NCBI GenBank assembly: GCA_963969595.1
Contig: OZ018414.1
Location: forward strand, 21,125,660 to 21,189,659
Direction: 5' to 3'
Length of the DNA: 64,000 bases
DNA from: Neckera pumila
Lineage: Eukaryota > Streptophyta > Bryopsida > Hypnales > Neckeraceae
Shown: piece by piece, positions 10,401 to 21,747 of the stretch
Layout of the letters: each line of letters opens with the position of its first letter
Position numbering within the stretch: position 1 is the stretch's first letter
Notes under the pieces: model-generated
What the model was told of the DNA's origin: nothing
The model's database searches: none
The model's input: only the letters and a program-made list of their open reading frames with translations
Translations under genes and position numbers: made by a program

Positions 10401-12094
10401 ACCGATTCAGTCATCACAGCATGATATAGTATTGTGGCTGCATATTGTTATTTAATTTTGCCTTTAGAACTGCAGCAAAATTGGCACATACGGATTCAGT
10501 CATCCAATTGAACCTCAGTACTCATTTGTTTTTGAGGATTCCTCCAATAGTGCAATCACATGATTCCACTAATAGTCTAGTGATTAGGATGGTGGGCTAG
10601 CAGCTTCTTGGAGCTCCAAGAAGCGGCTATGGCGAGGGCGTTCATATAAGGGGAATTGCCTTGTTTTTGTTGGCGGAGTCCGTAGGAGACAGTCTTGTCC
10701 ACTTGCTTTACTGTTGGTGGAATCCAACTGAACTCATGCATTCCACCCGGCCAGTGAGGTCTTATTAGAGCTAGAAACAATTGTGACACAATTTTGACAA
10801 GTGCTATGAAACACGCCCTGAATTTCAATGTAAATGTCCATCCAGGTGGCTGTGAAACGGCTTGACAAATTGAGTCCCCGCGAAGACGAATTCGTGAACG
10901 AGGTGAACACGATCGGCTGCATCCACCACATCAACCTGGTGAAGCTTCACGGCTACTGCTCCTCTTCCACTCACAAGCTCCTCGTCTATGAGTTCGTCGC
11001 CAACAGCTCCCTCGACAAACTCCTCTTCCGTCGTGACGCCAAGTCCGAGTACTCCCCGATGCTGGAATGGCGCACCCGCTTCCAGATCGCCCTCCAAACC
11101 GCTCGCGGCTTAGCCTACCTCCACGAGGACGTGCGCGACCAGCGCATCATCCACTGTGACATCAAGCCCGAGAATATCCTCCTGGACTCCAAGATGGTGG
11201 CCAAGGTTGCCGACTTCGGCTTGTCCCGCATCCTGAACCGCGAACAGACGAGGACCATGACGAAGCACATCAGGGGGACGACGGGGTACTTGGCGCCCGA
11301 GTGGACCTCGGAGAATACACCGATCACAGCGAAGATTGATGTGTTCAGCTTCGGAATGGTGTTACTGGAGGTTGTGAGTGGGAAAAGGAACTTGAGGCCG
11401 TATTGGATTCATGACCAGGAGATTCACGACACACAAATGGAGTGTCGGTATTTCCCGCAGTGGGCGTTTCCGAAAGTGGAGACGGAGGATTTTTTGGAGT
11501 TGGTGGATGGGGGATTGCAGAGGATTGTGGACGCTATGCAGGTAACTATAATGCATCTGGGGGCTTTCAGGGTTTCGGATTATGGTTTAGGGTGGTCTTG
11601 TCTGAAAGATTGACAGCAATTGCAGTGCAAAGTTTGTACAGAACTTCGGAATTTGAGCTGACGATTGGAATGGCTTTAGAGTTTACCGGCTTCTCATGTG
11701 ACAGATTGAGAGATTTTCAGTAATTCCAGTTCAAATATTGTACAAATACTTGAATGCGGAAGTGAACTGAGATTGGGCGATTCTTATGGAACTCTTGATC
11801 TTTTAGGTGAAGCGGGCGTTGCTGGTGGCGTTTTGGTGTATCAAGGAGAATCCGAATCAGCGGCCGACGATGTCGAAAGTTGTGCAGTCGTTGGAGGGGC
11901 ACATTCCGATTGAGCAACTTGTGGCCAGGCCGAGGTTTCTCGATGACATGGAGCTGGGTAGTTCGATTCCAACGTCGCTATACAATTCTTCACGAGATTC
12001 GGACGTTGTGATGAGTACTCTCACAGATCAGCATGTGTTTGGTACTGTTTCGGAGGGCTTGCCTTCCGAAGAGTCCGTTTTCTTCGGTAGATGA
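7496..12094 (+). pseudogene. Receptor copy 1: broken G-type lectin S-receptor-like serine/threonine kinase
   Basis: Four exon-like segments match copies 2 and 3: 7496-7918, 8896-10106, 10846-11541 and 11807-12094. Donors (GTAAGT, GTAAGT, GTAACT) and acceptors (ACAG, CCAG, TTAG) are all present. Exon 1 gives a signal peptide (from Met 7553) and the first half of the lectin. Exon 2 reads through lectin, S-locus and PAN-like parts, then hits TAG at 9775-9777 where the other copies have a Tyr codon. Within the next 40 nt, 8 nt are missing relative to copies 2 and 3. A second 8-nt deletion near 10,020 removes part of the juxtamembrane segment and creates another stop (TAG at 10,030). The combined loss of 16 nt leaves the frame wrong at the exon 2/3 junction. 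Exons 3 and 4 are still open and carry VAVK, HCDIKPEN, DFG and APE. Either this is a young pseudogene, or it makes a soluble ectodomain of about 434 aa. Sequencing error is a less likely explanation, since three independent changes are needed. Confidence 0.85.
10573..10623 (+). other. tRNA-like A-box plus 20-nt perfect palindrome in intron 2 of copy 1
   Basis: TAGTCTAGTGATTAGG (10573-10588) resembles a tRNA D-arm / Pol III A box. It is followed by the perfect palindrome CTTCTTGGAGCTCCAAGAAG (10604-10623). The same arrangement is in intron 2 of copies 2 and 3 (palindrome at 42973-42992 with one mismatch, and 61668-61687 perfect). No B box or complete cloverleaf follows, so it is not a functional tRNA gene; it may be a remnant of a tRNA-derived SINE head. 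Confidence 0.35.
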
Positions 12095-12109
12095 GGGAAA
12101 AAGCTTCCC

Positions 12110-12205
12110 AGAACCCCAAAATCCTAAAATCGCAAACCATAAACCGTAACCGCAAACTGTAACCGCAAAACCATAACCGTAAACCTGAAACCTGAAACCC
12201 TGGAT
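12110..12205 (+). repeat. Degenerate telomere-like tract after copy 1
   Basis: Right after the stop codon lies a run of loosely repeated AAACCRTAA / AACCGTAAACC / GAAACCCTGG motifs, reminiscent of degenerate CCCTAAA. Equivalent tracts follow copies 2 and 3, so it sits in the presumed 3' untranslated region and predates the triplication. Confidence 0.5.
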
Positions 12206-12299
12206 CCTGCAGCTCAAATCGTCAGAATAAGCAGCATTTGAGCATGGTTCTACTGTGCTTTGCAGCGATCTCTGAACGGGTTCAGGGTTTTTAGTAAAA

Positions 12300-14900
12300 T
12301 GTTCATTTTTTGAAGATTTCTTTTGAATTTACACTGAGGGCATGAAACAATTAAGTAGAAACCAAGCAAAGTTTAGCCAGTTTTGGGATTGCTGGTGCTG
12401 TGTATGTTTTTAATTGGATTTTATTGCGACTCAAGAGTGGGTTTCAAATTCTCTTAGCATGGACATTGTTTGGTTAAATAATGAAGCTTCAAAGTGTTGA
12501 AAATAGATGTACAAATAATTGATCCTAGGCTCTCGTGAATAGAGGTTGTAAATTTTTAGGCAAGAATTTGTAGGGTTCATCTTTAGAAATGGTTCACAAT
12601 TAGGTGCAATTATCATACTTTGTATTGAATCTTCGGATCTTTGAAGGTTTGGCTTACTTGTTTGCTTGGAGTTATATAAGAAATTACATTGTCGACAAAT
12701 ACTTTTGAGTGTTGGACTACATTTATGAAACTGTCATTGTTACACAATAATGAAAATTTGTTTGAAGACTTTTTTAAATTACATGTATGTGAATAAAGCA
12801 TTACAAAAAATTCAGGCCAACAAAGGGTCATGAGTCTGCATGCACCTCATACAATAACAATCAAATTATTATTAATTTTAATTTAGGAACTAACGTTGCA
12901 CAACTTGTACCACATCAAATTGGCAATTTAAAAAAAAAAATTAAACTTTTATATTGTTTTAAAAAAAAACAAATTTGATTTTAATTTTGTTTTTTATTCC
13001 TTCTTTATTCGTCAAATAGCCTTTTGCAAGGTTCAAATTTTTTCTAAGGCAATAGCTTAAGATTGAAAGTAGTGAATTTTTTAGATGATCAACATTTGTT
13101 GAAATTTTTTTGGAGCCTAAAGAGGCCAATCCATTTCTGATCAACCAACCATTTTTGCTAGTCATGCTACTTTGTTTCCAATCAAATGTGGTTTAAGTGA
13201 TAGCTTATGAAAAGCAAGAGCAATACAAATATTGGGGAGGTGTACATTGAAAGCATAGAATGTTCATAAGATGTATGTATATTAGGGGCTACAATTATCA
13301 CCTGCATTGAAGCATGGTTGATTTTGTAACCAACCTATGGTTGGAAATAGGGTGACTTGTATAATAAGAATAGGTTGAATGGAATCTTCATGAAAAATTT
13401 TCCTAGTGTTTTTGAGGAAAAAAATGTACAAAAATACGAAATCCTTCTTGAATCTATTTCTCTAAACAGGGAAATTTTTCCCTTCACCATAGTTACCCAT
13501 ACACAAGCCCATACACTAGATATGTTGAATTGCTTAAGTGATCAAAAATAGGTCGTCCTCCTTACACCCGTTAGAAATTCTTTGAAGAGATTGAAGGCTT
13601 TGTTCTCTTTTATTTGATTTTTTTATTTTGATTATGTTATTACAATGTGTAATTTATGCTATTGATTAATGGGAGATGACATGCTGGTAACTGTAGTCTT
13701 TTATAGTGTCTTTTTTGGTTTATAGCAGATAGGATGTAGTTGTAGAATTTATGATCAACAAAATTGAAAATTAAATCAAGAAAGTTGCACAATATCAGCA
13801 ACTTTAGAATTGTAATATAAATCAATGCCATATCACAAAAAGAAGAAGAGAGGCAACAAGTTATTGTACAAACTAAAAAAATTATTTCACAATGTACCAG
13901 CTTTGCTGATATAGTATAAGTGAGATGGCTATGATAACAAGTAATCGTGATACCATTTGAGAACTACAATATAATTTTTTTGACTTTTTCAATTTCTCAA
14001 CAATAGTTGCAATAATTGTAAAAGCCGATAGTAATTGTAATGCTGCCATTTCGAATTGCAATAAAATACATAGTTTGCAAGACAAAGTACAACACATGGT
14101 CGAGTGGTTAACCATGGCAAGAAACAAAAAGATGATTAATTGTGTACACTTTAAAATGTACAAAAGGCATTCATATTAAAGGTGCACATACCATGGTGAA
14201 CTCTAACAAGGTGAACTCTACCTTGGTGAACTCCAACAAAGATGACATGGGTTTTAACAGTAGTGCACTTCTAGTTCTATGTTCTTGACATCATCAATGA
14301 TTTTTGAAGACCACTAATCACATGTGGATGAGCTTTGAATATGACATAGGAAGTGCAACTAAGAACCCCTAGGAAAAAAAAATCTTCAAAATTTGTCAAA
14401 GCCTAACTTCAAGGACATCTGAAAGCTGCAAGATTTGAGGTAGGGCTTCTTTGCATCCTTGGTAAGGTCGATAGAGGGCTTCATGCTACAGACAGAGTGG
14501 TATTATGGAAAGATAGGGGAGATCAAAGGTGCACTTTGGAGTGATCTACATCCCTAAATTATTGTTTTAGGCTCAAGTATAGAGTGCAATTGAAATCCAC
14601 TTGTAAACTTCTCAGAAAAAATTATGTGGAAGTACTCTTTTAGAACCAAACTTTGTTCCTTCATAACTTTTGCATACATATCCAAATGTCATATTCCTTG
14701 ATGTGTTGGAACCTTCTTTCAAGTACCAACAAGAAAATATGAAAATTTGACCAATTTTATAATAGTAACAGGCACAAAAGCAACAAGTGACGGTTTGTGG
14801 GGCACCCACTTTACATTGACCACAAATATATAATCAATCATGTATTCACATTGCTAAATTTAGAAAAAATGGGTTCAACAACAATGTTAGCAGTCTATTA
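12300..14900. other. 3' flank of receptor copy 1, no supported gene
   Basis: AT-rich DNA matching 44,540-45,780 downstream of copy 2 and 63,400-64,000 downstream of copy 3, with extra sequence at about 12,830-13,060 and 13,120-13,570. The 93-codon minus-strand reading frame at 13,882-14,163 is frameshifted by 1 nt in the paralogous region near 45,560, so it is not called as a gene. A short tandem run of GGTGAACTCYA lies at 14,190-14,235. The stretch at 14,610-14,800 matches the interior of the TTAA element at 24,338-25,360. Confidence 0.6.
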
Positions 14901-14923
14901 CAATTTAAGGTGACAAATAGTCA

Positions 14924-15100
14924 TTAGAGGGAATCTTGGCCCTTATAGAGGGCCGTTTGACTTTCAGCAAATGTGCAAATCTAGAGCAAAAAGAGGGGTT
15001 TTTTTGGGGGGGGGAATTTTTTATTTTTTTTCTTAAAGTATTTTTTAGTTCTCAGTCTATATGGCACACGCTATGATCACGTGGGCTAAATTTTTTCTAA
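14924..15100. mobile_element. MITE family G, diverged copy
   Basis: Termini TTAGAGGGAATCTTGGCCC and GGGCTAAATTTTTTCTAA are imperfect inverted repeats like those of the neighbouring element at 15,151-15,335. 177 bp. Confidence 0.45.
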
Positions 15101-15150
15101 TTAATTTAATTAATTTTTCTGTAATTGCACATTTTCAGGCAGTCAAATCA

Positions 15151-15335
15151 TTAGAAAAAATTTCAGCCCTCAAGAAGGCCACAAGTCTTGGACCCTCCCT
15201 GGTGCATTTAGGAGAAAAAAAAATTTGAAAATTCAAAAAATGACGTGGCACTATGGATTTTTTTCTGTAATTGCACCTCGGGGATCCCGAAAATAAAAAA
15301 CTATCAGCCTTCTTGAGGGCTGAAATTTTTTCTAA
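15151..15335. mobile_element. MITE family G
   Basis: 185 bp with near-perfect terminal inverted repeats TTAGAAAAAATTTCAGCCCT / AGGGCTGAAATTTTTTCTAA. Relatives at 30,609-30,860 and 37,265-38,343. The interior has a TGACGTGGCA motif shared with the 30.6-kb copy. Confidence 0.7.
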
Positions 15336-15815
15336 TGGAAGCTGCGCAAGGTCCAAATTTCTAATGCCAAATGATATCCCAATTGCAAGGTGAAGAGAAG
15401 TCTTATATGTTTAGGTCAGATTCGGCACTTGGAGGTTGAAATAAGTTAATTTCAACATTTTGGACAATTCAGCAGCTTGGTCCAATTTTCCTGGCTATCT
15501 ATCGGCATGTCGTTCTTCATAATATTTCAAGACTTTGATGAAATGGATTGATTTTTTCTATTTACACATAAATGTATTCCTTTTTCTAAATTTCCTCAAG
15601 AACAATTTTTAAATATTCAAAATTGGCAACGATAGAATTCTCTTAGATTTTTAGAAATAGTTGTAGAATACAATTTTTTTGTATTTTAGACATATTTCAA
15701 TTTTCCCTAATTATTTACAAAATTGACCTACGCGTAGGGTATTGACAATTGCTTAGCATCTTTAGTCTTCAACTTCACAGCTTTTTAGTATAATTTCAAA
15801 AATTGTGAAGTTTAA

Positions 15816-16725
15816 CCCCTAAAAGCCCATTGTCCCTTTGGGGGACAAATGCATTTTGGGGCAGCTACCTACGGGCTAAAATTTTGTCGTGATTCTTTGA
15901 AAGTTTTTGAGAAGGTGAAGAATTGAGAGAGGTATGTGGTAGAAAAAAAAATTGAAATCGGACCTTCGAGCAAGAAGTTATGCCATTTCTTGGAATGCGT
16001 GGGAGGGAGGGCAGTAAAAAAAATTTGCAAAATTTTGAATTTTTTCTTAAAATGTTTTTTTTCTCATAGATTATATTTTTGTCTATCTGGAAAGCTTTGA
16101 TTCATTTCAATTGGATTTGTTATGAGAAAGTTATGGACATTCTTGTTCTTTGGGTAGTTAGAGCATCTTCTTGAAAAAAATAACTTGTAGGATTCATTTC
16201 GGTATGCAATTTTTGTAATTTTTCATTTTTCTTTTTTGGTAATGGTTTAGTTTACTTGCTAGAACAATCTCACCATTGAAATTCGTGCATTTTAATTCCA
16301 TCAAAAATATATGAATATTTTAGGTTTTCCTTCTATTTTGTACCTACTTCTACTTAATAATTTTTTAAAGAATGATAATTAAGTTTTTAGTTTTTTCCTA
16401 GACTCTCAACTCAGTTCTCCACTATAAAAATTTAAAGCTCAAAATGCTGTAGTGCAAAAATTTTAAGTTTAAAATGTTTAAAGTCAAAAAATCTGGTCTC
16501 GCAATGTGCTGAAATTCTTGTTTTTTCCACTTTAAACGCATATATCTTGCAATTTGTGCTGTCAAAAATTCTGAAATTTTTTCCACACATTCTCATACCA
16601 GTTAGGTGTAGGATCCTATGGTTAGATGTGCAAAAAAAACATTTTTAATTTTTTTTCACTCTTTGCTAAAAAAATGACAGTTTTGGGTGTTTTTTGGCAG
16701 AAAAAAGGCCTTGGGCCTTTTGGGG
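15816..16725 (+). mobile_element. TTAA-family element, subtype A
   Basis: 910 bp, termini CCCCTAAAAGCCC and GGGCCTTTTGGGG, flanked by TTAA (15812-15815 and 16726-16729). Interior collinear with 2,393-3,314. Subterminal hairpin TTGTCCC...GGGGACAA at 15,830-15,848. Confidence 0.8.
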
Positions 16726-16729
16726 TTAA

Positions 16730-17580
16730 CCTAGAAACTCCATTGCAGCTAGAAAGTCTTTGATGAATGGTGAAACAAGCTTTTGTCATCCAAATTTTTT
16801 CTTGAAGAGTTCTTGGCAAGTGTATGCATCACATGGTAGTGGAAATCCCTTTATTGAGGAACTTCAAAATTTCTAGAAAAGAAGATGTTAAATTTACAAA
16901 TCACAAGAGATGCTTTTCTAATGTCATTTGCCTCTTTTGGTCTTGATCTAAATTTTAGCTTTTAAAATGATCTTTTGGAATTTGAGATCAACTAATGAAA
17001 TAAATCTTGTTAAGTAGAATTTCTATACCAATTCCAAAATTTGTAAAATTCCTAAAATTATATATTTTATAGCTAATTGAATTTTAGCTCTATTACCACG
17101 TTCAATTAAGTTTTTGATTAAAGAATAAATAATTTGGTTTACACTATGATGTTTTGCACCATATTATACACAAATGGAGCAATTAGCTTAGTTTAAATTT
17201 GATATGGATTTTCTTTTGTTTTTTCTTCAAAAGTTCAAAATAATTTCAAATTTCTACAAAAAATTCTAAAATTATTTCCGTGAGTGGATGATACTTGAGT
17301 TCATCTTTGAAAAATAAAACAAAATAAAAAAATACGTATTCATTTGCAATAGAACGATAAAGCATCCACGATAGAAGACTTTGATGTTTGACCACACAAT
17401 CATTGGCTCCAACGTTTCATGTTAAACCCTTGACCCCCTATGACCAAGGTAGTCACCAAAATTGCTTCAATTAGAGCATTGTGAGTGTTTCTCGCTACAT
17501 ACGTAGGGCTTAGCACGGGCTCTGGACATCACTTTTACCACTAGTCTGAACTCACTCACTCATTAAAAAAGTTGTCACGC
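16730..17580. other. Gene-free stretch with an element relic
   Basis: The part at about 16,900-17,400 resembles the right half of the TTAA element at 32,939-33,903 (shared AAAATTTCTACAAAAAATTC-like and poly-A-rich blocks). I see no gene here. Confidence 0.4.
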
Positions 17581-17588
17581 CACCCAAG

Positions 17589-17770
17589 ATGGCACAAAAA
17601 GAATGAAGAGGCATTACCCTCCTCGGTAATCTTTCCTAGGGTGTTTCTTCACACACACACACACTCCCCCCTTGACTTTTTGTTTTAAGAAAGTCAAGGG
17701 GGGGGTGAAGAAGCACCCTAAGAAAGATTACCGGGGAGGGTAACGCCTCCCCATTCTTCCTGTGTGGCAG
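17589..17770. mobile_element. Short foldback / MITE-like inverted repeat
   Basis: The arm at 17,589-17,669, with TTACCCTCCTCGGTAATCTT, is matched in inverse by 17,698-17,770, with AAGATTACCGGGGAGGGTAA. The centre holds a CA dinucleotide run and a C-rich/G-rich pair. Predicted to form a long stem. Confidence 0.55.
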
Positions 17771-18031
17771 GTTGGCCTACAAGCTATTGTCTGTAGTGTT
17801 GAAATTCACATGCTAGCCCATCTAGCGTTGAAATTCAACTATTGAAGAAGATCATAATACAAAAAAGACCTGAAGTCAATAATGAATAGGACCAACAAAC
17901 TAGTATGTGGAGTGTTATATTTGGCATGCCTTAGCAGTGATTGCAATAGGGAAAGGAAATGCTCTTGGCCACAGCCAAGCTTGGGCTGGCCAAGCATGCT
18001 AAGAAATGCTGGTGACGTTGGCTCTTATTAA

Positions 18032-18677
18032 CCCAAAATGACCCTGGAATTACTTGAGCTTCTAGAAATGTGCTCTAAATTGAACAATAAGCCAAATTTT
18101 TTATAAGTTTTATCAATTCTTTCTAAATTGTAATTGTATAAAATCAAACTAGACATGTTAGAGATCACATTAAAAAAAAAAATACAACAATATATCTTAC
18201 AGATTGAAAGATTATAATGTTTAATCATGAAGGTATTACACCTATTAAAGTAATTTGAAGTTTTTTTATCCTCTTTTCACATGTCAAATCTAAAAAGTTG
18301 GTCACCTAAAAAATACAAGGTTAAAGGGCCTAACATGTATAATCCCAATCAATTTATGACTTCTCAAAATCTACTCTACAATTTTTTTAAATGAATTTCT
18401 AATGTGACTTTTTCTCAAAGATCTAGTGTATTTGAGGCTCATTCCCAAGAGCCCTCAACACTACAGAAAGTCAAGATTGCAGTGGACCCCCGTGCACAAA
18501 ATCTTGAATAGAAAATTCATAATCAGTCATTTTCAAAACTGGATTTTTGAAGCTAAAACTAAACTTCAAAAAGAATATTTTTTAAATATAAACTATTAAA
18601 AATAATAATTTGGTAAGGTTTTATTTAACTTCAAAAATTGGTCAAGGACACATTCTGTTCTCAGGGTCCTTTCGGGG
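18032..18677. mobile_element. TTAA-flanked element, diverged
   Basis: Left CCCAAAATGACCCTG and right CAGGGTCCTTTCGGGG are imperfect inverted repeats, flanked by TTAA at 18,028-18,031 and 18,678-18,681. 646 bp, no coding sequence. Confidence 0.6.
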
Positions 18678-18830
18678 TTAAACCAACAGGTGCATTCTTT
18701 GTTTCTACAATGAACAATGAAGTTATCCATCAACCAATTCTTGACCTCAGCGTTCTTTACAGGTTAAGGGTTAAAAATACCTAGGCTTCGTGGCAGATGT
18801 CAAAAAGTGGGGATGGGTCTGGAAATATAA

Positions 18831-19741
18831 CCCTAAAGGTCAAAGACCACATTTCATTGAAACCGGTTCAAGGTTGCCATTTCTAGTACAAGTATCCAAT
18901 TTTAGGAAAAAAACATTTTTTGAACAAATGTAGCCATAGGATCTTGTAGTGTTCTAGTTTAAAAACTTGTAGAAAAAATTTACACTGTACGGATTGCAAG
19001 ATAATAGCGTTTGAATTGACCAAAATTGCTTTTTTGTCCCTTCAAAAATTAGGGCAGTTGCACTTCACAAGGTCACATTTATATGAAAAAATGTCCAAAA
19101 TGGTGATCACCCTTTGAATTCATTCTTCACGACAAGTTGGCTATATGCGTGAAAAAATTCAGATCATTTGAAATTGCGCAACATATAGAAAACAAATAGT
19201 AAGTAGAAAGAAGTAAAGAATGATTCAAAATACTAAATTGTTAAGAATTTAGATATGGAATTGAAAAATGCCAATACCAACAATTGTAATGTTGTAATAA
19301 ACAATCTACACCTAATATTTTCAATTTTTTTCAAAAATATTGAGTTAAATAAAGGACTTTAAAGTTTGTTTTAGAGTAGAGATTTCATAACTACCTTCAA
19401 ACTAAGACTCTTCATAACTTATATCTCATTAATCAAAACGGACTAATTCAAAGCTTTCAGCATATATATAAGTCCAAAGAACCAATTTAAAATTTTTTTT
19501 TTTTTAAAAGATTTTTAAAGAAGTTTTTTGAGTTGCCCGGGTTGCCTGCCGACCAATGAAAATTAGATACCATGCAATAACTTTTTAACCATGTCGTCAA
19601 AAGTTATAAAAATTGTTGGACCTTAAAGCTACTCCTTGGACACAGCTTGTATGAAGATTTCAAAGAAAAAAAACAAAAATTTCATTGTAGTGAGCTATCC
19701 AAAATTGCTATGTCAAAAAACAATGTTTGGTCCTTTGGGGG
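18831..19741. mobile_element. TTAA-family element, chimera of subtypes C and B
   Basis: 911 bp. The left half is the reverse complement of the right half of subtype C (GCCATTTCTAGTACAAG..., compare 48,640). The right half matches subtype B (AAAGCTACTCCTTGGACAC..., TTTGGTCCTTTGGGG). Flanked by ATAA on both sides, a variant of TTAA. Confidence 0.6.
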
Positions 19742-19745
19742 ATAA

Positions 19746-20030
19746 GGTAACTACACCTAAAATCGCACGGCTTCTAAAAACTGCACACTACAAATTCTTG
19801 TCTTAAATGTACTCCCACTATTCATCATGAGACTCTATGATCGCTTTTAAGAATACCTATTTTCAACACTTCAAAAATTCATAGTTTATTCACAGAGTGT
19901 CCAAAAAATGCATCCCCAAGAGAATGTAGAGTCTCCTTTTTACTACCAATAAATCCTGCATAAAGTTTTCCAATATAACAAGTGGAACCATGTTGGATTG
20001 TTTATTTGTGCGATTTCAGGTGTAGTTACC
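19746..20030. mobile_element. Foldback/MITE with GGTAACTACACCT ends
   Basis: GGTAACTACACCTAAAATCG at the left is the inverse of CGATTTCAGGTGTAGTTACC at the right, about 285 bp apart. It directly abuts the preceding TTAA-family element. Confidence 0.55.
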
Positions 20031-20034
20031 TTAC

Positions 20035-21010
20035 AATTGTGCAAAAGTTGTTCTGGGTCTAGAATGAATGGGGTTTTAGGTCTAGGATAAGTTAAGGGAG
20101 CCACTGTGGCATGTGGACCAGTGGGCAATCCTACAAAGAACAAAGAAAGGTACTTGAAAATTAATGGGACACCATACTAACCCAATTTTCGAATCTTGTA
20201 CAGTGTTAATAAAAAAATTGCCCATGTTGCATTCAAAGTCCGAATGGGTTCAAAAATTGGCCATGCTCATCTGCAGTTCAGACAAGGGGAGCCAATTGGA
20301 CAGCATAACAAAGTCATAGTGGAACTAGTTTTTGTTTTCGAATTTGGAGGTCTGCTTGTCCTTTCTTGAGATTTTGGACTTCAACTTTAGAATTTGAGAC
20401 CCACATAATGAATGCAGTGGGACTCTTGCCATGGGACTGTTGACATTTTGACCCTTAGCACTCCAACATCCAAAATCCAGACAATGCCAGAGAGAGAGTT
20501 CCAAGGGCTTTTTTGACCACAGAACTTCTCATTCATCCATACCAATGTTTGACTTTGGTATGGATGAAAAATAAAATAAAATTGGATGATGAATTTTATG
20601 AGATTCAGGTATATACTGTATATTTATTATGAAATACAAAGAAAAATATACAGAAAAGTCAAGAAAAGATAGGGGGTAACCAGGACCCCTACCAAGCACA
20701 GAATAGGGGGCAAGTTTTGCAAAATAGGGGTCAAGTTCTGCAAAATAGAGGGTGAGTTTTGGTTGGAGAACCCTAGCCTTCATTTTAGAGAACTATTTGA
20801 TCATAAAGTTGAATTTTTGAATTGAGACTTTGCAACATAATCTGGGTTCAACAAAATAATCATCAAAATGAATTTAAAAACTTTTCAAACAGAAGGTGGC
20901 ATACTTCCTTTACCTGAAGAGCATCCTTGCGACAGTGTGAATCACAACAAAATGTTGGATCTCCTATGTTGGATCTCCGCTAATAGTTTTTCAATACCTA
21001 TTATTATAAA
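20035..21010. other. Gene-free stretch
   Basis: AT-rich sequence with no recognised gene or clear repeat ends. The 84-codon minus-strand open stretch at 20,529-20,783 has internal GCAAGTTTTGCAAAATAGGG-type repeats and no recognisable domain. Confidence 0.4.
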
Positions 21011-21013
21011 TAA

Positions 21014-21743
21014 CCACTAATGACTCAAGCAACCATTTCCTGGTTGATGCCCCTATTTTTTGAGCTGCTCGTTCTCAGATTTTGAATTTTTTGAAAAAAT
21101 AAATTTATTTCTAGAAAATAGATTGCAATACAAATCCAATGGCGGTGGTTTCATCAAATTCCAAGTAAAACTTTGCCTTGTGTAGTTTACAGCTCATTTT
21201 TTTGTATTCGGTTTAGGCATGTACTAAAAAATCAGCCAACCAATGTGCTTCTTGCCCACCTCATAAAGGTTAGATCTACCTCAAAAAGCACAGATTCAAG
21301 GAGTTCAAGGAGAAGACAAGTGTCCCATTATTTTTTCTCTTGCAAACACTACTCAAATTTCAATGACTACTATAGATTGCAAGCTTGACCATGAATTGTA
21401 AAATTTTTGGAATGTTATGAAATTTTACACATACATTTCCAACTCTCTTATCTTTCACTGAGCATAAAAAGGCATCATTTTCAAATATTCTCACAAAGAT
21501 ATACTCCTTCAAAGTTCGCCCTTGTATTTCCATTAATCCAAGAAAAACTTCAAACTTAAATATTTCCTGAACCGTGTGGTCAAATAATTTGAAATAGTTT
21601 TCGAGGTGCTCAATTTCATTGTTAACTTCAAGATCCTATGATGAAATTCTATTTGATCTCAAGAAAAATTGAGAAAATAAATTGCTCAAGTTATTGGCAG
21701 TTTTGGCCATTTTGAAAGAACACCCCCCTTGGGTCATTAGGGA
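21014..21743. mobile_element. TTAA-family element, decayed, abutting the next element
   Basis: The left end CCACTAATGACTCAAG and right end CTTGGGTCATTAGGGA are imperfect inverted repeats. ATAA precedes and TTAA (21,744-21,747) follows. That same TTAA is the left flank of the neighbouring element. Confidence 0.45.
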
Positions 21744-21747
21744 TTAA

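Larger units (their letters stand above)
1..14340 (+). repeat. Segmental duplication unit 1 (contains receptor copy 1)
   Basis: First of three paralogous blocks. The start of the window (CTCCAGCAACCCAACCTA near 56) matches 28,916 onward and 56,134 onward. The block near 343-420 (GATTTGAATGACAATGCTCATT) matches 34,990 and 56,900. The block at 5,740-6,140 matches 35,875-36,360 and 57,080-57,190, and everything from 6,130 to 12,220 is collinear with the other copies. The 3' flank (12,300-14,330) matches 44,540-45,780. Many mobile elements have since inserted, so unit lengths differ. The left boundary lies outside the window. Confidence 0.75.

Noticed and set aside
10573..10623. A tRNA gene in intron 2
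   Set aside because: Only a D-arm-like A box is present; no anticodon arm, T arm or B box could be placed.
11117..11327. Minus-strand frames across the kinase exons (also at 43,169-43,777 and 61,884-62,495)
   Set aside because: Shadows of the kinase coding sequence caused by its GC-rich third positions.
13882..14163. 93-codon minus-strand frame with hydrophobic segments downstream of copy 1
   Set aside because: The paralogous region near 45,560 has a 1-nt insertion that breaks it, and no family is recognised.
17422..17450. A further TTAA element end at TTAAACCCTTGACCCCC
   Set aside because: No matching right end could be paired with it.
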